This document shows, piece after piece, positions 47,117-58,066 of a DNA stretch of 64,000 nt. Source of the stretch: Deinandra increscens subsp. villosa (lineage: Eukaryota; Streptophyta; Magnoliopsida; Asterales; Asteraceae); the NCBI GenBank assembly GCA_039602395.1, contig JBCNJP010000013.1, positions 25,051,255-25,115,254 of the forward strand. The letters run 5' to 3'. A program made the translations under genes and the position numbers. Under the pieces are notes generated by a model. It worked only from the letters and a program-made list of their open reading frames with translations, ran no database searches and was not told the DNA's origin. How positions within the stretch are numbered: position 1 is the stretch's first letter; each line of letters starts with the position of its first letter.

Positions 47117-47883
47117 ACAGTCAAGCTCAAAATCACCAATGTGTGATACAGGATCTGAAACTTCAACTGTTTCTTGAGAGCTGGTGTCTGAATTTTGATC
47201 AAATGGTTAAAACTAAGTTCATTTGATGTGGCATCATTTGAATTTGTAGGTTCAGTTGACCTTGAATCAGTGTTCTCAACAACTTCTGAAATGTTATTTT
47301 CCGGTTAAACTTGAACTGGAAAAACAGGTTCCGCTTGGACTTCAACCAGAACTTCTTTAGTATTGATTTGAATGATCTCAGATGGTTTGCTTCCATTGTC
47401 AGCTAAGTTAGGTTTGATGCTCATTGAAGAGAAGAAGATTGGCTTCTTGTTGGTTCCAACATGGTTGCACTTCCAATGATCATCAGTTGACCTGTAATAA
47501 TTCTATTCCTGGACTGATGAACTCACAAGCTTCTCAACAGTTATGTTGAAAGCAGCAGTTAGTGCATCAATATCAAATAACCATGTGGGCTGAGATTCAA
47601 AATTGTTGGAAGATTTTTCATTGAAAGACACGTTCATTGTTTCTTCAACAATTTTGGTTCTCGTGTTGTATACTCTGTATGCCTTAGACACACAATAATA
47701 TCCAACAAAATATCCCTCATAATATCCCTCATATGCTTTTTCAGCAAATTTGGACAATAGCTCACTGGTTATCAATATTGTAACAGGACAACCGAATGGC
47801 TTAAAGAATTAAATATTTGGTTTCCTATTTCTCCAAAGCTAATAGGGTGTCTTACTCTTTCCTTTGACAATTAAGATCCTATT
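47117..47883 (-). pseudogene. Element D integrase C-terminal region and pol linker
   Basis: Broken frames between integrase core and RT: 47775-47503 (ITSELLSKFAEKAYEGYYEGYF, WLFDIDALTAAFNI) and 47396-47199. The minus-strand DNA at 47300-47360 encodes a VEVQAEP-like motif made from the element's own iterated word. At least one stop lies in it. Confidence 0.7.
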
Positions 47884-48630
47884 TTAGACATAGTAGGCAG
47901 TATTCACTGCTTCTGCCCAAAATATCACTAGGAGTTTAGAGTCTGCTAACATTGACCTAGCAGCTTTAATCAGTGTCCTATTCCTCCTTTCAGCAACACC
48001 ATTTTGTTGTGGAGTTATAGGTGCACTAAATTGTCTAACAATTCTCTTTTCTTCACAAAATGAATTCAAAACATGGTTTTTAAATTCAGTGCCATTGTCA
48101 CATCTGATTGTTTTGACTTTAAATTTGGATTGATTTTCTAAATAGATCACAAGTGTTTTCAACAATTCAGCAGTTTCATCTTTTGTTTTCAGAAAGAAAA
48201 CCCAAGTGTACTTAGAAAAATCATCAATTATAACAAAGCAGTATGACCTTTTCCTTAAACTAATCACTCTAGTTGGACCAAATAGATCCATGTGTAGTAG
48301 CTCTAGAGGTTGTGAAATAGAAGATTCAACTTTTGGCTTGAAGGAGGTTCTATGTTGTTCGCCCTTGAGACAAGGTACACAGTTTTCAGAACATGTAAAA
48401 TGATTGTTAGGAAGACCCTTAACCAAGCCAATATTGACAATTCGGTTCATGTTCTTGTAATTTATATGCCCCAACATCCTATGCCACAAATCAGACTCAT
48501 CAAGTTCTTTAAGCATGATTAGCTCATCGGGAATTTTAACACCATGTTTGAGAACTATGGCCTCTCTCTCACTAAACAACAAATTTAAATTCTTGTCACA
48601 CATTTGTGAGACACTGAGAAGATTTAAATT
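47884..48630 (-). pseudogene. Element D integrase core
   Basis: 239 codons from MCDKNLNLL at 48603. The GAG-pre-integrase zinc region is DLWHRMLGHINYKNMNRI with CVPCLKGEQH. The core shows LLHMDLFGPT, TIRCDNGTEF and NGVAERRNRTLI, so all three acidic catalytic positions are kept. The frame stops near 47884. Upstream, element E splits the codons joining protease and integrase. Across the AAATT duplication the host sequence reads smoothly as VNLNLLSVSQMCDK. Confidence 0.9.
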
Positions 48631-48959
48631 AATATTGCGTGAGCAGTGAATCGTCTACTTGGTCGTGATGAAATCAATGTAAAACGAGAATGAGCACAAG
48701 ATGTAAATACAAAGGATTTGTATTAGACCACAGTGAAACACCATAGAGCACACATACAAGATCTGACCAAGAAGTTGTAATTCTATACAAGACTTAACTA
48801 TTTATAGTTCAACTAGACAACCCAAAACCCGATCAGCAGAACCTCAGGTTCGGACCATGTTCGGATGAGTCCAAACTCTAAGTTCGCCCTAGGTTCGGAT
48901 CACAACATGTTATCTTGTATTTGATACTTCACATGACGATCAGGAACTATGTATCAACA
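48631..48959 (-). repeat. Element E 3' LTR (329 bp)
   Basis: Aligns with 53966-54293. Its last bases are GTATCAACA, and the purine tract AAGGGGAG on the minus strand adjoins at about 48961-48969. Its 5'-most bases on the plus strand have lost the TG. Confidence 0.88.
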
Positions 48960-50476
48960 AACTCCCCTTCGGTATGTGCAATAGCAGCTTCTACTTAAAA
49001 CTTGTATCTTGTATCTTCAAATAAACACTTCCTGAACTTGACGATTAGTCTGATCTCGAATACTTTATATTACACCATTCGTAAACTCTTTATCAACAGC
49101 TTCAGAAGACTTGAAGTTGTGATGTTCTCTTTCCACTTAGAAAACTGTCAACATTAATAATCTTGGCGCAAAACGTCTCTTTGAGACTCCAAGATATTTT
49201 GATTTTGAAATTTGATTTCGTATGCCGTGTTGATCAATCGAAAAGAAATAAAAAATAAAATCTTTTTGATTTTTCAAAATATTATATCAAATTACACCTA
49301 ATATCTTTTTGGTATTTTCTGATATGAAATGTAAATGCAATACAGAATCAAACACTATTTTTGTATTTGGTGAGAAAGATCACAAGGGATCATATTGAAC
49401 ATAACATGCTGAACTACACTTTAATTTCGATTATTTTAGCACAAAAGCCATGTAGATTGCAGATATAATTTGTCCAACTTTAAACTCAGGCACAATTGTA
49501 ATCATAACATCTGGATATGTTAGTATATTGATTAGATTTGCTTTGACCATTGTACCCCACACTATCAGACATACTCAGATATGTTTTGCTTATCACACTT
49601 TGTGATTTCACTTGTGATTTAACACATAGCGATTGTGTTTAAGATATAGTCAACTGTGTTCCATGCAAAAAGATATAAGAACGTTAAATCGCCTACCTTA
49701 AGGTCGATCTTTCTATACGTAGATAAGGCCTCGGATTTAACAAAATAAGAAAATAAAACAAGTTGAAATTGTATAACTCAACAACAATCAGGTCGGTATT
49801 GTGGACATGCAGAGAAAGTCCTATTAGTTATACGAAACACCAAAGAAAATAAAGCACAACCTTAAATGAACAACTATCAGGTCGGTCTTATGGACACGCA
49901 GAGATAGTCCGATCATTTAAGAAAATAAAGAAAATCAAACAAGTTTAAATTTTTGCAAAATGAACACATGTATACACAGTGACTTCTCATTTTCTTTTCA
50001 CATATCTTTTTCTTGATATATCTTGAGATACGCATCAAGATGTTGTCTACTAGATCAAGCATTAGATTATTTAGTGTATATCACATTCATAAACTTTCTG
50101 ATTTGCTGAGCCTACCTTACACATCGATCAAATGGTCTTATGGCTTATTCACTTACTTTATCCATGAGTCAAACATCATCAGCCAATGTACCATCATTTC
50201 CCAATCATGTCAGATACAATTTCTCGTTTTTCAATGTTTTTGGATTTTTGCATTTTTTAATGTTTTTTGCAAAAACAAAACTCCACCTTAAAATGAGATG
50301 AAATGAAAAACAGAACAAAAATTAATCAACCAACACGAATACTTGCAGTTTAGCATTTTTTTGAAAAAAAAATTGATTTTGAAACTCAATTTAATTTATC
50401 ATAGATATTTCACCACCAGTAACAATTCAATTACCGATAGGTCTTCCTGAAATACCTGCTGACACCAAATAAAACA
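48960..50476 (-). other. Element E 3' non-coding region
   Basis: Homologous to 33680-35284 and 56510-58066. Contains the hairpin array; the internal purine-tract copy at 50281 is degenerate (CTCCACCT on the plus strand). No gene seen. Confidence 0.75.
49683..49921 (-). other. Three-hairpin array of element E
   Basis: Arms on the plus strand: GTTAAATC (49683-49690) with GATTTAAC (49734-49741); GTATAAC (49771-49777) with GTTATAC (49827-49833); CTTAAATGA (49861-49869) with TCATTTAAG (49913-49921). The third stem differs from that of element F at three base pairs, each changed on both sides so that pairing is kept. Confidence 0.7.
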
Positions 50477-53400
50477 TTATTTGCTTTCGGATCGACCCGA
50501 TTTAACAGCACCGGGTCGCCCGGTGTCTTCCACATAGTCAGAGTTGGCCTTGGAAACAACCTTTGGTTTTCATATCTTTAAAGATTTTGATTTTTGATCA
50601 GAACCAGAATCAGTATCAACTGGCGTACTCGATTTAGACCAAGACGGCTTACGAGTTGATTTGACCTTTGAGGACCAGGGTTCATAAAAAATCTGACCTT
50701 TTTTATCCTCATATATAGCATGGTTGTGGATATATGCAGTCGTCGGATAATCAGCAGCAAGATGTCCAGGTTGACGACATGCATAACAAAGTCTTTCTCG
50801 AAATTGAAAAACAAACCAGAAGAATGTTCAGAATTAAAGTAATCAAAGAAATCATCATAGGAATCATACCTAGGATATGGACTCCTTGATGATGATCCTC
50901 CGGAATAATAAGATTTTTCCTTCGGAATATGTGACTTCTTTGAAACTTTACCTTTTGAAATCTTTTCAGCTTTCACTGGCTTCTTAGCTTGAACTGGTGC
51001 TTCCGTGACCTCATAACCCAAACCTTTATTCTTATAACCTGGGGTCTTTGAAAACTAGAAGAAGAACTATTGGCTTCTCTCCCCTTAGCTTCTCTAGTAA
51101 ATTTAGCTTTGATGTCTATCAGTTTGTTCTTTTCAATCAAAGATTTATCTTCTTCAGTTGTAGACGAAAGACTTGAAGCAACCTTATAAAAAATCTGTTC
51201 ATTTTCTAGAAAAGTAGACTTTGAATTAAACTTCGGAGCTTCACCCAATGGTTTTTGCTTTTTCTCAGACTTCAATTTCTTCTTCTTTGATGAGGTGGCA
51301 AACTTTGAATAATCATGCAATTCATCGTTTGGATCAAGAGGAGCAGATGTAAATTCAGATAAGCCCACCGGTTGAGGAACCATGTGAATATCATTCTTTT
51401 TGGAACTATCTTCACTCAGATCCTGTTTACATAAGAAATTTAGCAATGTCGAAGATAAATTGCAATTCTTCACTTGCCTTTTTAACTCCAAAATTTTTAA
51501 CTTCAATTCAGAGATTTTCTATTGAGCGTCAAACACTTCTTTTTGTGACTTGATGAATTTGTCATTTAGATTGTCATACTCATACGTTTACAACTTCCGG
51601 ATCTCACATTTCAGCAAAAAGTTCTTCGGTAACATGTTCCCACTTCTTTATGTATCTGTCCACAACCTTTGTTAAAACTTCATTCTTATCTCGAAACAGA
51701 GCATTTTCATCTTGAAGTGTAGATATCTTGTTTTGAAGTTTTTCAATGATAGCAGCAGATTCAACAACATGTGCATTTGCTTTTTCAAATTTTTGTTGAG
51801 CTGGATAACTTTTCTCAAATAGATTTTCAAAATCTTGTGCTACGTCTAAAGCTTCGGATTTGGCTTTCTCACATTCCTCAGCCAAGATACTCTTTCCTTT
51901 TACTACCTCTTCATGAACATGCACCAATTCATAATATTTCTTTTGAAATTCTTCCAATTCTTTCTTTAACACAATAATTTATTCAGTCGATAATTGTCAA
52001 TCTCATTCAAAACTTGCATTCTTTTTGCGTAATTTCACACATTCAAGACATTTTGATTCTTCGATCTTAACTTCTTTGATAATTGATATTGTTGAATTGG
52101 AATCATTAGTGAGAATACTATCATCATCATGACGAGCAGTCAATTAAACAGTGATAGGAACATTCGACTGGTTTGGGACATTTGAATCTGCATTCAAAGC
52201 AAATTCATCTGGATTCCAAAAATATTTCAGTCAAATTGTTATTAGCAGAATCAGATACTCTTTGATCTTTTTGATCTGGATTGGAGGATGTAAACACCAA
52301 ATGAGCATGTTGACCTGTCTTCAATTTGTTTTCAATAGACATTGGGCATTCTCGGGCAAAATTTCCATAGACAGAACATTTGAAACATTTAACCTTAGAT
52401 TTGTCCAAACCAATCTTACCATCATGATTCAATCGTTTCTTGCCAGTTCTATTAAAAAAATTATTCGTCCTTCGAACTAATATAGCATATTACCATTTTA
52501 AATCCATTTCTTCCAAATGATTATATTCGATCTGATCGTAATCTTCATTTGTCAATTCAACATTACTCACAGAACCAGTGATAACCCCAAAATATGAAGG
52601 TACCAATGCAGACATTAAAGCATTATAATCATCGGTAGTTTGAGCAGACAAAGCATTCTGAGTTGAAGAACTATGAATGGAAACAGTGCATCCAGCGGAA
52701 TAACTAGAAGTTTCAGATTTGCCTGCAATGAATGCTATAGGAGGTGCGGAACTAAGAATATTAGACTTCACAACATTGATTGTTGAATCATTTTCTCCAT
52801 GATATACAACAGGATTTTGAATTTGTGCAGAAAGTGACTTATATACCATTAACTCCATATCCCTTGCTTGTAATCTTTGAACTAGATCATTAAATGATAA
52901 CCCTGGATATTCTTTATCATGAGTGATCATCATCATATAATTCACCCATTTCTCAGGTAAAGCCTCCAAAATCTTTTCTTTCATACCAGCTTCTTCTTTT
53001 GTAAGACTCACCAGACGCATTTCACTCATTAAATGTGCAAATCTTGCAATCAGATTTGGAATAGTTTCATTCTGATAATGCTTGAAACTATCAAGTTCCT
53101 TCTTCAAAACATTTTATCGACTTTTCTTATATTGGTCATTGCCTTCACATCTCTTTTCCAATGCATCCCATAAACTCTTCGATGTATAGTTACCCGAAAA
53201 TTGATGTAGTAACTCTTTAGGTAATGCCATTGTCAAAGTACCATACGCCTTTTTCTCAGCTTGATATGCTTTCTTTTGTTCAGAAGTAAGTTTTCTTTGA
53301 ATAATTGGCTCCCCGGTTTCATCTTTAGGATAGACATATTGATCAGAAAATGCTAACCACATATCAATATCATTTTTATCAACGTATGCTTCAAATTGTT

Positions 53401-53541
53401 TAACCCAATTATGATAATCTTCAAATTTTAGCAATTTGGGAACTTTCTCACTTGTTCCAGTTTCATTGTCATAGTTCATCATTGATTGCATCATAGCTTG
53501 CATTGAATTCTGAATTGCCCAAATGCTTGAAAATCACTCAT
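50477..53541 (-). pseudogene. Element E gag, degenerate
   Basis: Start ATG 53541 (MSDFQAF), followed by a small deletion that shifts the frame. Open pieces are 53503-53114 (gag start, LLKFEDYHNWVKQFEAYV), 53107-52490, 52432-52205, 51972-51604 (coiled coil), 51506-50973 and 51021-50578. The first knuckle reads CFKCSVYGNFAREC, with the zinc-binding His replaced by Asn. The second reads CYACRQPGHLAADY, with the last Cys replaced by Tyr. Both knuckles are therefore defective here, unlike in F. Confidence 0.85.
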
Positions 53542-53965
53542 TTTGACCAAAGTTACTGTTCACCTAACCAGATCCGAACCTAAAAAGATTGTCCGAAATC
53601 CTTCCGATCTCCAACCGAACTTGACTTAGAATTACCTTAGCCGAACTTCAGCCGAACCCTGACTTTGGACAAGCCGAACTTGATCCGAACCTAGAGTTTG
53701 GAGCGGTTATTTTTCCGTTTCTCATATCTTCAGCCGAACCTTAGGCAAACTGGAACGAAACCGACAAAAATTTCATGATTTTCAGTGTTTTCGAGAGAAC
53801 TCAATAGAAACAGTTTAGAAGAAGATTTTTCACCGAAAACTCACTATAGATGTTCAAACGAGTACAAAAACAATAAGATTTTGTAAAACCCCAAAATTTT
53901 GACTCAAACCGATGAAAAACAAAGATTTTCGTCCAGTAGATTGAACCGAATGCTCTGATACCACT
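53542..53965 (-). other. Element E leader and primer-binding site
   Basis: Non-coding. The minus strand AGTGGTATCAGAGC primer-binding site lies at about 53951-53964. The CCGAAC words between 53570 and 53720 are fewer and more diverged than in F and H. Confidence 0.8.
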
Positions 53966-54312
53966 TGAAATTGTGTGAGTAGTGGATCGTCTACTCGGTC
54001 GTGATGAAATCAATGTAAAACGAGAATGAACGCAAGATGTAAATAAAAAGGATATGTACTAGACCATAGAGAAACACCACGGAGTACACATACAAGATCT
54101 GACCAAGAAGTTGTAATTTCTATACAAGACTTAACTATTTATAGTTGAACTAGACAACTTAAAACCCGATCAGCCGAACCTCAGGTTCGGACCATGTTTA
54201 GATGAGTCCGAACTCTGAGTTCGCCCTAGGTTCGGATCACATGTAATCTTGTATTTGATACTTCACAAGATGATCAGGAACTATGTATCAACAAAAAATC
54301 AATGTATCAACA
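53966..54312 (-). repeat. Element E 5' LTR
   Basis: Starts TGAAATTGTGTGAG. The standard end ...GTATCAACA is at 54293, followed by a 19-bp near-repeat ending ATCAACA at 54312, directly before the AAATT duplication. Confidence 0.88.
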
Positions 54313-54935
54313 AAATTAACTCTATCAAAGCTTACCAGTCCATTACTCACATCTCCTTGTGCCGAGATATGCCCTTATGTTCTTCCAAAGGAAACTAGTC
54401 CTCCATTGATTCTTTTTGTATTTTCTAGAATGTGCTTATTCCCTGTCATATGGCAAGTGCATCCACTGTCTACTACCCATAGGCTATGTTGGCCTTTATT
54501 CTGCACTTGCACATATTAGAATTGATTAATTTCTATAGGGGACCCAAGCCTGAGTGGTCTTGGGTCTACCATAAGCATTATTATACTTTTACTCTTTGAG
54601 TACTAGAGTATTTAAAAGTGGAGCATCTTTGAGCAGATCATCATTAACAAGGTTCAAGTTCTCATATTGAGTACTTGTTTGACTGAATCTCTCACTTTTG
54701 TTGCTTCTTTAAGCAATTTTTCTTTCCCTGTATTCCCTGAATTCTCTTTGCTTACTGGTCACTTTCCTAGACATCTCACTAGTTGAGTTGTGGACTTGGT
54801 TGACCAACTTAGATCTTTCAGGTGATTTTGAAAATATTTGTGAAAAATGATTGTTTTGTTTCAAGTTTTCACCCTGAAATGGAATAGAATGACTTCCACT
54901 TGAACTAGTAACAAATTCTGGTTGGTTAGAATTTC
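54313..54935 (-). pseudogene. Element D gag end and protease
   Basis: The minus strand shows a Ser/Asn-rich gag tail with a basic stretch (SEMSRKVTSKQREFREYRER), the linker KTTQAWVPYRN, then protease WVVDSGCTCHMTGNKHILEN. It runs to GLVSFDRVN, where element E is inserted. A stop lies in the linker near 54515. The right end at 54935 is cut by the LTR of element I. Confidence 0.82.
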
Positions 54936-55936
54936 TGTTGGACTCGGTCTGCCCAAGACACATACTAGATTAACGTGGCTAGTACGTTATGATCCAAGAC
55001 GGGTCATACCTAATAACGAGTTAGATAAACACCTAATGTTATATTTATTTAGATATGATCAAAGAGATAAATATTACCAATTAAAGATATTTAGAAATTG
55101 GTTTCTAAATAGTTGCACTTATGATTAAATCATATGGATTATTTAAATTGGAGAAGTATGATAACAATGTTATTTAAGTGGTTCAATAAATTGTTACATA
55201 ACATATAATAGGTTATATGTTATATTTCATTTTGCACATGATACATCACATGGTACATGACCAAAGCACAGTACGTAGTTGGGGCTGCTGATTAAAAGAG
55301 TATGAGAGAAGTTTTAAGTTTGAAATTTGAATTTTGGATTTCCCTCTCATATAGCCGGCCTTTCCCACTCAAGGTGAGTTGGGAGAGTGTGTTGGGAGTG
55401 CCTAGGCATGCATACAAGTGTCTAGGTTCATCCCCCCTTAGGGCTTTAAATTGCTAATAACCCCTACCTTCTCTAACACACTATTGAGTTTTATTAGTGC
55501 AATAGGACTCTCTCTCTCTATTCTATCTGATTTTCTCTCTAGAAAATCAGTACCGAGAGTGCAAAGACTTGTGGAATTCGGATTCAAGCAAGGAAGCAAA
55601 GAGTGTTCATCTTCATCAAATCCTAGCAACTAAGGTGTTTGTTGTTCGAGCTCGTGGGTATCATTCCTTAAGTTTTCTTCTTTGAAGCTAGCCATTCAAG
55701 ATCCTCATTTCCTTCCAAGCTTCTCCATTTCTATGGAAGGTATACCTAAAACACCCTATGGATGTTTTACTTGATAGCATGCATTTCGTATTTGGATCCT
55801 CCCTTGTTTCGGGTTTTCTTTAAGGTTTAAAAACGGGTTTTTAACTTATCATAACTTTGAGAAAGTTTTGTTTTCCGCTGCGTTCCACTTGTTAAATGGT
55901 TAATAAGGCTTTGATAAACCCTAACAAAATCCAACA
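54936..55936 (+). repeat. 5' LTR of copia element I (1,001 bp)
   Basis: TGTTGGACTC...AAATCCAACA with ATGGTATCAGATCC directly after it. No second copy is in the window, so the boundaries rest on the terminal inverted bases, the primer-binding site and the break in element D coding at 54935. Confidence 0.82.
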
Positions 55937-55950
55937 ATGGTATCAGATCC
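55937..55950 (+). promoter_or_regulatory. Primer-binding site of element I (variant)
   Basis: ATGGTATCAGATCC matches the Met-tRNA-type site except GATCC for GAGCC. Confidence 0.8.
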
Positions 55951-56179
55951 GCTTATATGAGTGCATGCTTCAAAAGAGTTAGTTGGTTAACTCTACAAAA
56001 GTTCGGATTTTGGTCTTCCTTACCATATAGCCGAAATTTTGTCTATGAATTCCCTTTGTCTTTCAAGTTGCTTCACTAACATGCATGTGGTTATCTTGAA
56101 AGAATTATACATTTTATCATTTTTGGTGTTTTGGTTGTTTGGACAACAAACCCATAATTTTCAGTTTTGTGTTGGACCG
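55951..56179 (+). other. Element I leader, first part
   Basis: Non-coding leader up to the insertion point of element H. No features beyond the GACCG duplication at 56175-56179. Confidence 0.75.
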
Positions 56180-56509
56180 TGAAATTGCTTAAGCGTGTGG
56201 ATCTTCTACTTAGCCGTAATGAAATCAATGTAAACGTGTAAAACACAGAGAGTAAATACAAATGAGACTTATATTAACCACAGAGATTCACATAGTACAC
56301 TCAGAGAATATATGACACGGAAGCTTAACAATTCTATACAAGATGATCTATTTATATAGGCTGAAATACGATTGGCCGAACCTCAAGTTCGGCCACAAGT
56401 TCGGAGTTGTCCGAACTCCAGGTTCGCTGGGAGTTCGGACTTCAGTATCCTTGTGTGATCCGTCTTGTATTCAATACTTCACATGACGATTAGGAACTAT
56501 ATATCAACA
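56180..56509 (-). repeat. Element H 3' LTR (330 bp)
   Basis: TGAAATTGCTTAAG...TATCAACA. It holds a TATATAAATAG box on the minus strand and the inverted pair CCGAACCTC/AAGTTCGG at about 56376-56400. Confidence 0.93.
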
Positions 56510-58066
56510 AACTCCCCCTCGGCATGTGCAGTATCATCTCCTCTATTAAACTTGTATCTTGTATCTTCAATCAAACTCTTCCTCGATCTTTGACAAGGAG
56601 ATCAATCTTGAATACTTGATATTGCATCTTGTGTAATCTCGTTATCAACAATCTTCAGAAGACTTGAAGTTGTGATGTTCTCTTCCCACTTAGAAACCTG
56701 CCAACATAAATAATCTTGGTGCAAAATGTCTCTTCGAGACTCCAAGATATTTTGATTTTGAAAATGATTTCGTATTCCGTGATGATCAATCGAAAACAAA
56801 TAAGAAACAAAATCTTTTTAGCTTTTTGAAATTTTATATCAAAACACACCTAAAATCTTTTTGGCATTTTCTGATAAGAAAAGTAAAGGCATTACAGAAT
56901 CAGACACTATTTTTGTCTTTTGTGAGAAAGATCACAACTTGGGATCATATTGGTCATAACATGCTGAACTACATTTCAATTTCAAGTATTGAAGCACATA
57001 AGCCATACCGATTGCAGATATAATTTGTCCAACTTTAAACTCTGGCACAATCATACTCATAACATCTGAATATGTTAAGATATTGATTAAATTTTCATTG
57101 ACCAGTGTACCCCACACTATCAGAGATACTCAGATATGCTTTTGCTTATCACTTTTTGTGATCTCATTTGTGATTTAAATCACATAATGATTGTAACCAT
57201 GATATAGTCAACTGTGTTCCATGCAAAAAGAAATAAGAAAGTTAAATCGTCTACCTTAAAGTGAACCTTTCGATACGCAGATAAGGCCTCGGATTTAACA
57301 AAATAAGAAAATAAAAACAAGTTGAAGTTGTATAACTCAACAATAATCAGGTCGCTACTCCCGTACACGCAAAGAAAGTCTGATGAGTTATACGAAGCAC
57401 CAAAGAAAATAAAGCACAACGTCAAACAAACAACGACCAGGTCGGTCTTTCGAAACGCAGAGAAAGTCCGATCGTTTGACAAAATAAAGAAAATCAAACA
57501 AGTTTAAATCTTTGCAAAATGAACACATGTATACACAGTGACGTCTCATTTTATTTTTCGCATATATTTTTCTTGATATATCATGAGATATGCATCAAGA
57601 TGTTGTCCACTAGGTCAAGCATCAGATTTAGTGTATATCACATTTGTATACTTTCTGATTTGCCGAGCCTACCTTGCACATCGATCAAATGGTCTTATGG
57701 CTTTTTCATCTACTTTATCCATGAGTCAGACAATGTCAGCCAATGTACCATCATTTCCCAATCATGTCGGATACAATTTCTCATTTTTTAATGTTTTTGG
57801 ATTTTTGCATTTTTCAATGTTTTTGTCGTTTTCAAAATTTCTCCCCCTAAAATGTGAACTCTATTTATAGATTTTCATTTTTACGATTTGAAAAACAAGA
57901 CACTATTTTTGTATTTTTGCAAAAACAAACTCCCCCTCAGAATGAGACGGTGTGAAAAACAAGAAAAGTTGATCAACCAACACGACTACTAGCAGTTTAG
58001 CCGTTTGAAAACAAAATTGATTTTGAAAGGTCTTCCTAAAACACCTGCTTGTCACCAAATAAAACA
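56510..58066 (-). other. Element H 3' non-coding region
   Basis: Homologue of 33680-35284. The terminal purine tract is at 56512-56519 and the internal copies at 57841-57848 and 57930-57937. Contains the hairpin array; no gene recognised. Confidence 0.75.
57241..57480 (-). other. Three-hairpin array of element H
   Basis: Arms on the plus strand: GTTAAATC (57241-57248) with GATTTAAC (57292-57299); GTATAACTCA (57330-57339) with TGAGTTATAC (57384-57393); GTCAAACAA (57421-57429) with TCGTTTGAC (57472-57480). The one non-Watson-Crick position of the third stem is a G-U pair in the element-sense RNA. Confidence 0.7.

Larger units (their letters stand above)
48631..54312 (-). mobile_element. Element E: gag-only copia-type retrotransposon, TSD AAATT
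   Basis: Same layout as F and H: LTRs at 48631-48959 and 53966-54312, primer-binding site, leader, long gag, 3' non-coding region with hairpins, no pol. AAATT is duplicated at 48626-48630 and 54313-54317. The left LTR lacks the terminal TG (AATATTGCG against TGAAATTGTG). The right LTR has a 19-bp terminal extension repeating AATGTATCAACA. It is the most diverged copy of the family here. Confidence 0.9.
28053..54935 (-). mobile_element. Copia element D (Sirevirus-like), split by insertions G, E and I
   Basis: Minus strand. From the right: end of gag and protease (54935-54313), element E inserted in the protease-integrase junction, then integrase, a linker, RT, RNase H, spacer, and a third ORF downstream of pol. 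That ORF is itself split by element G. The gag lies beyond element I, outside the window; the 3' LTR is lost in or near the gap. An extra ORF after pol is a feature of SIRE-type copia elements. Confidence 0.85.
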
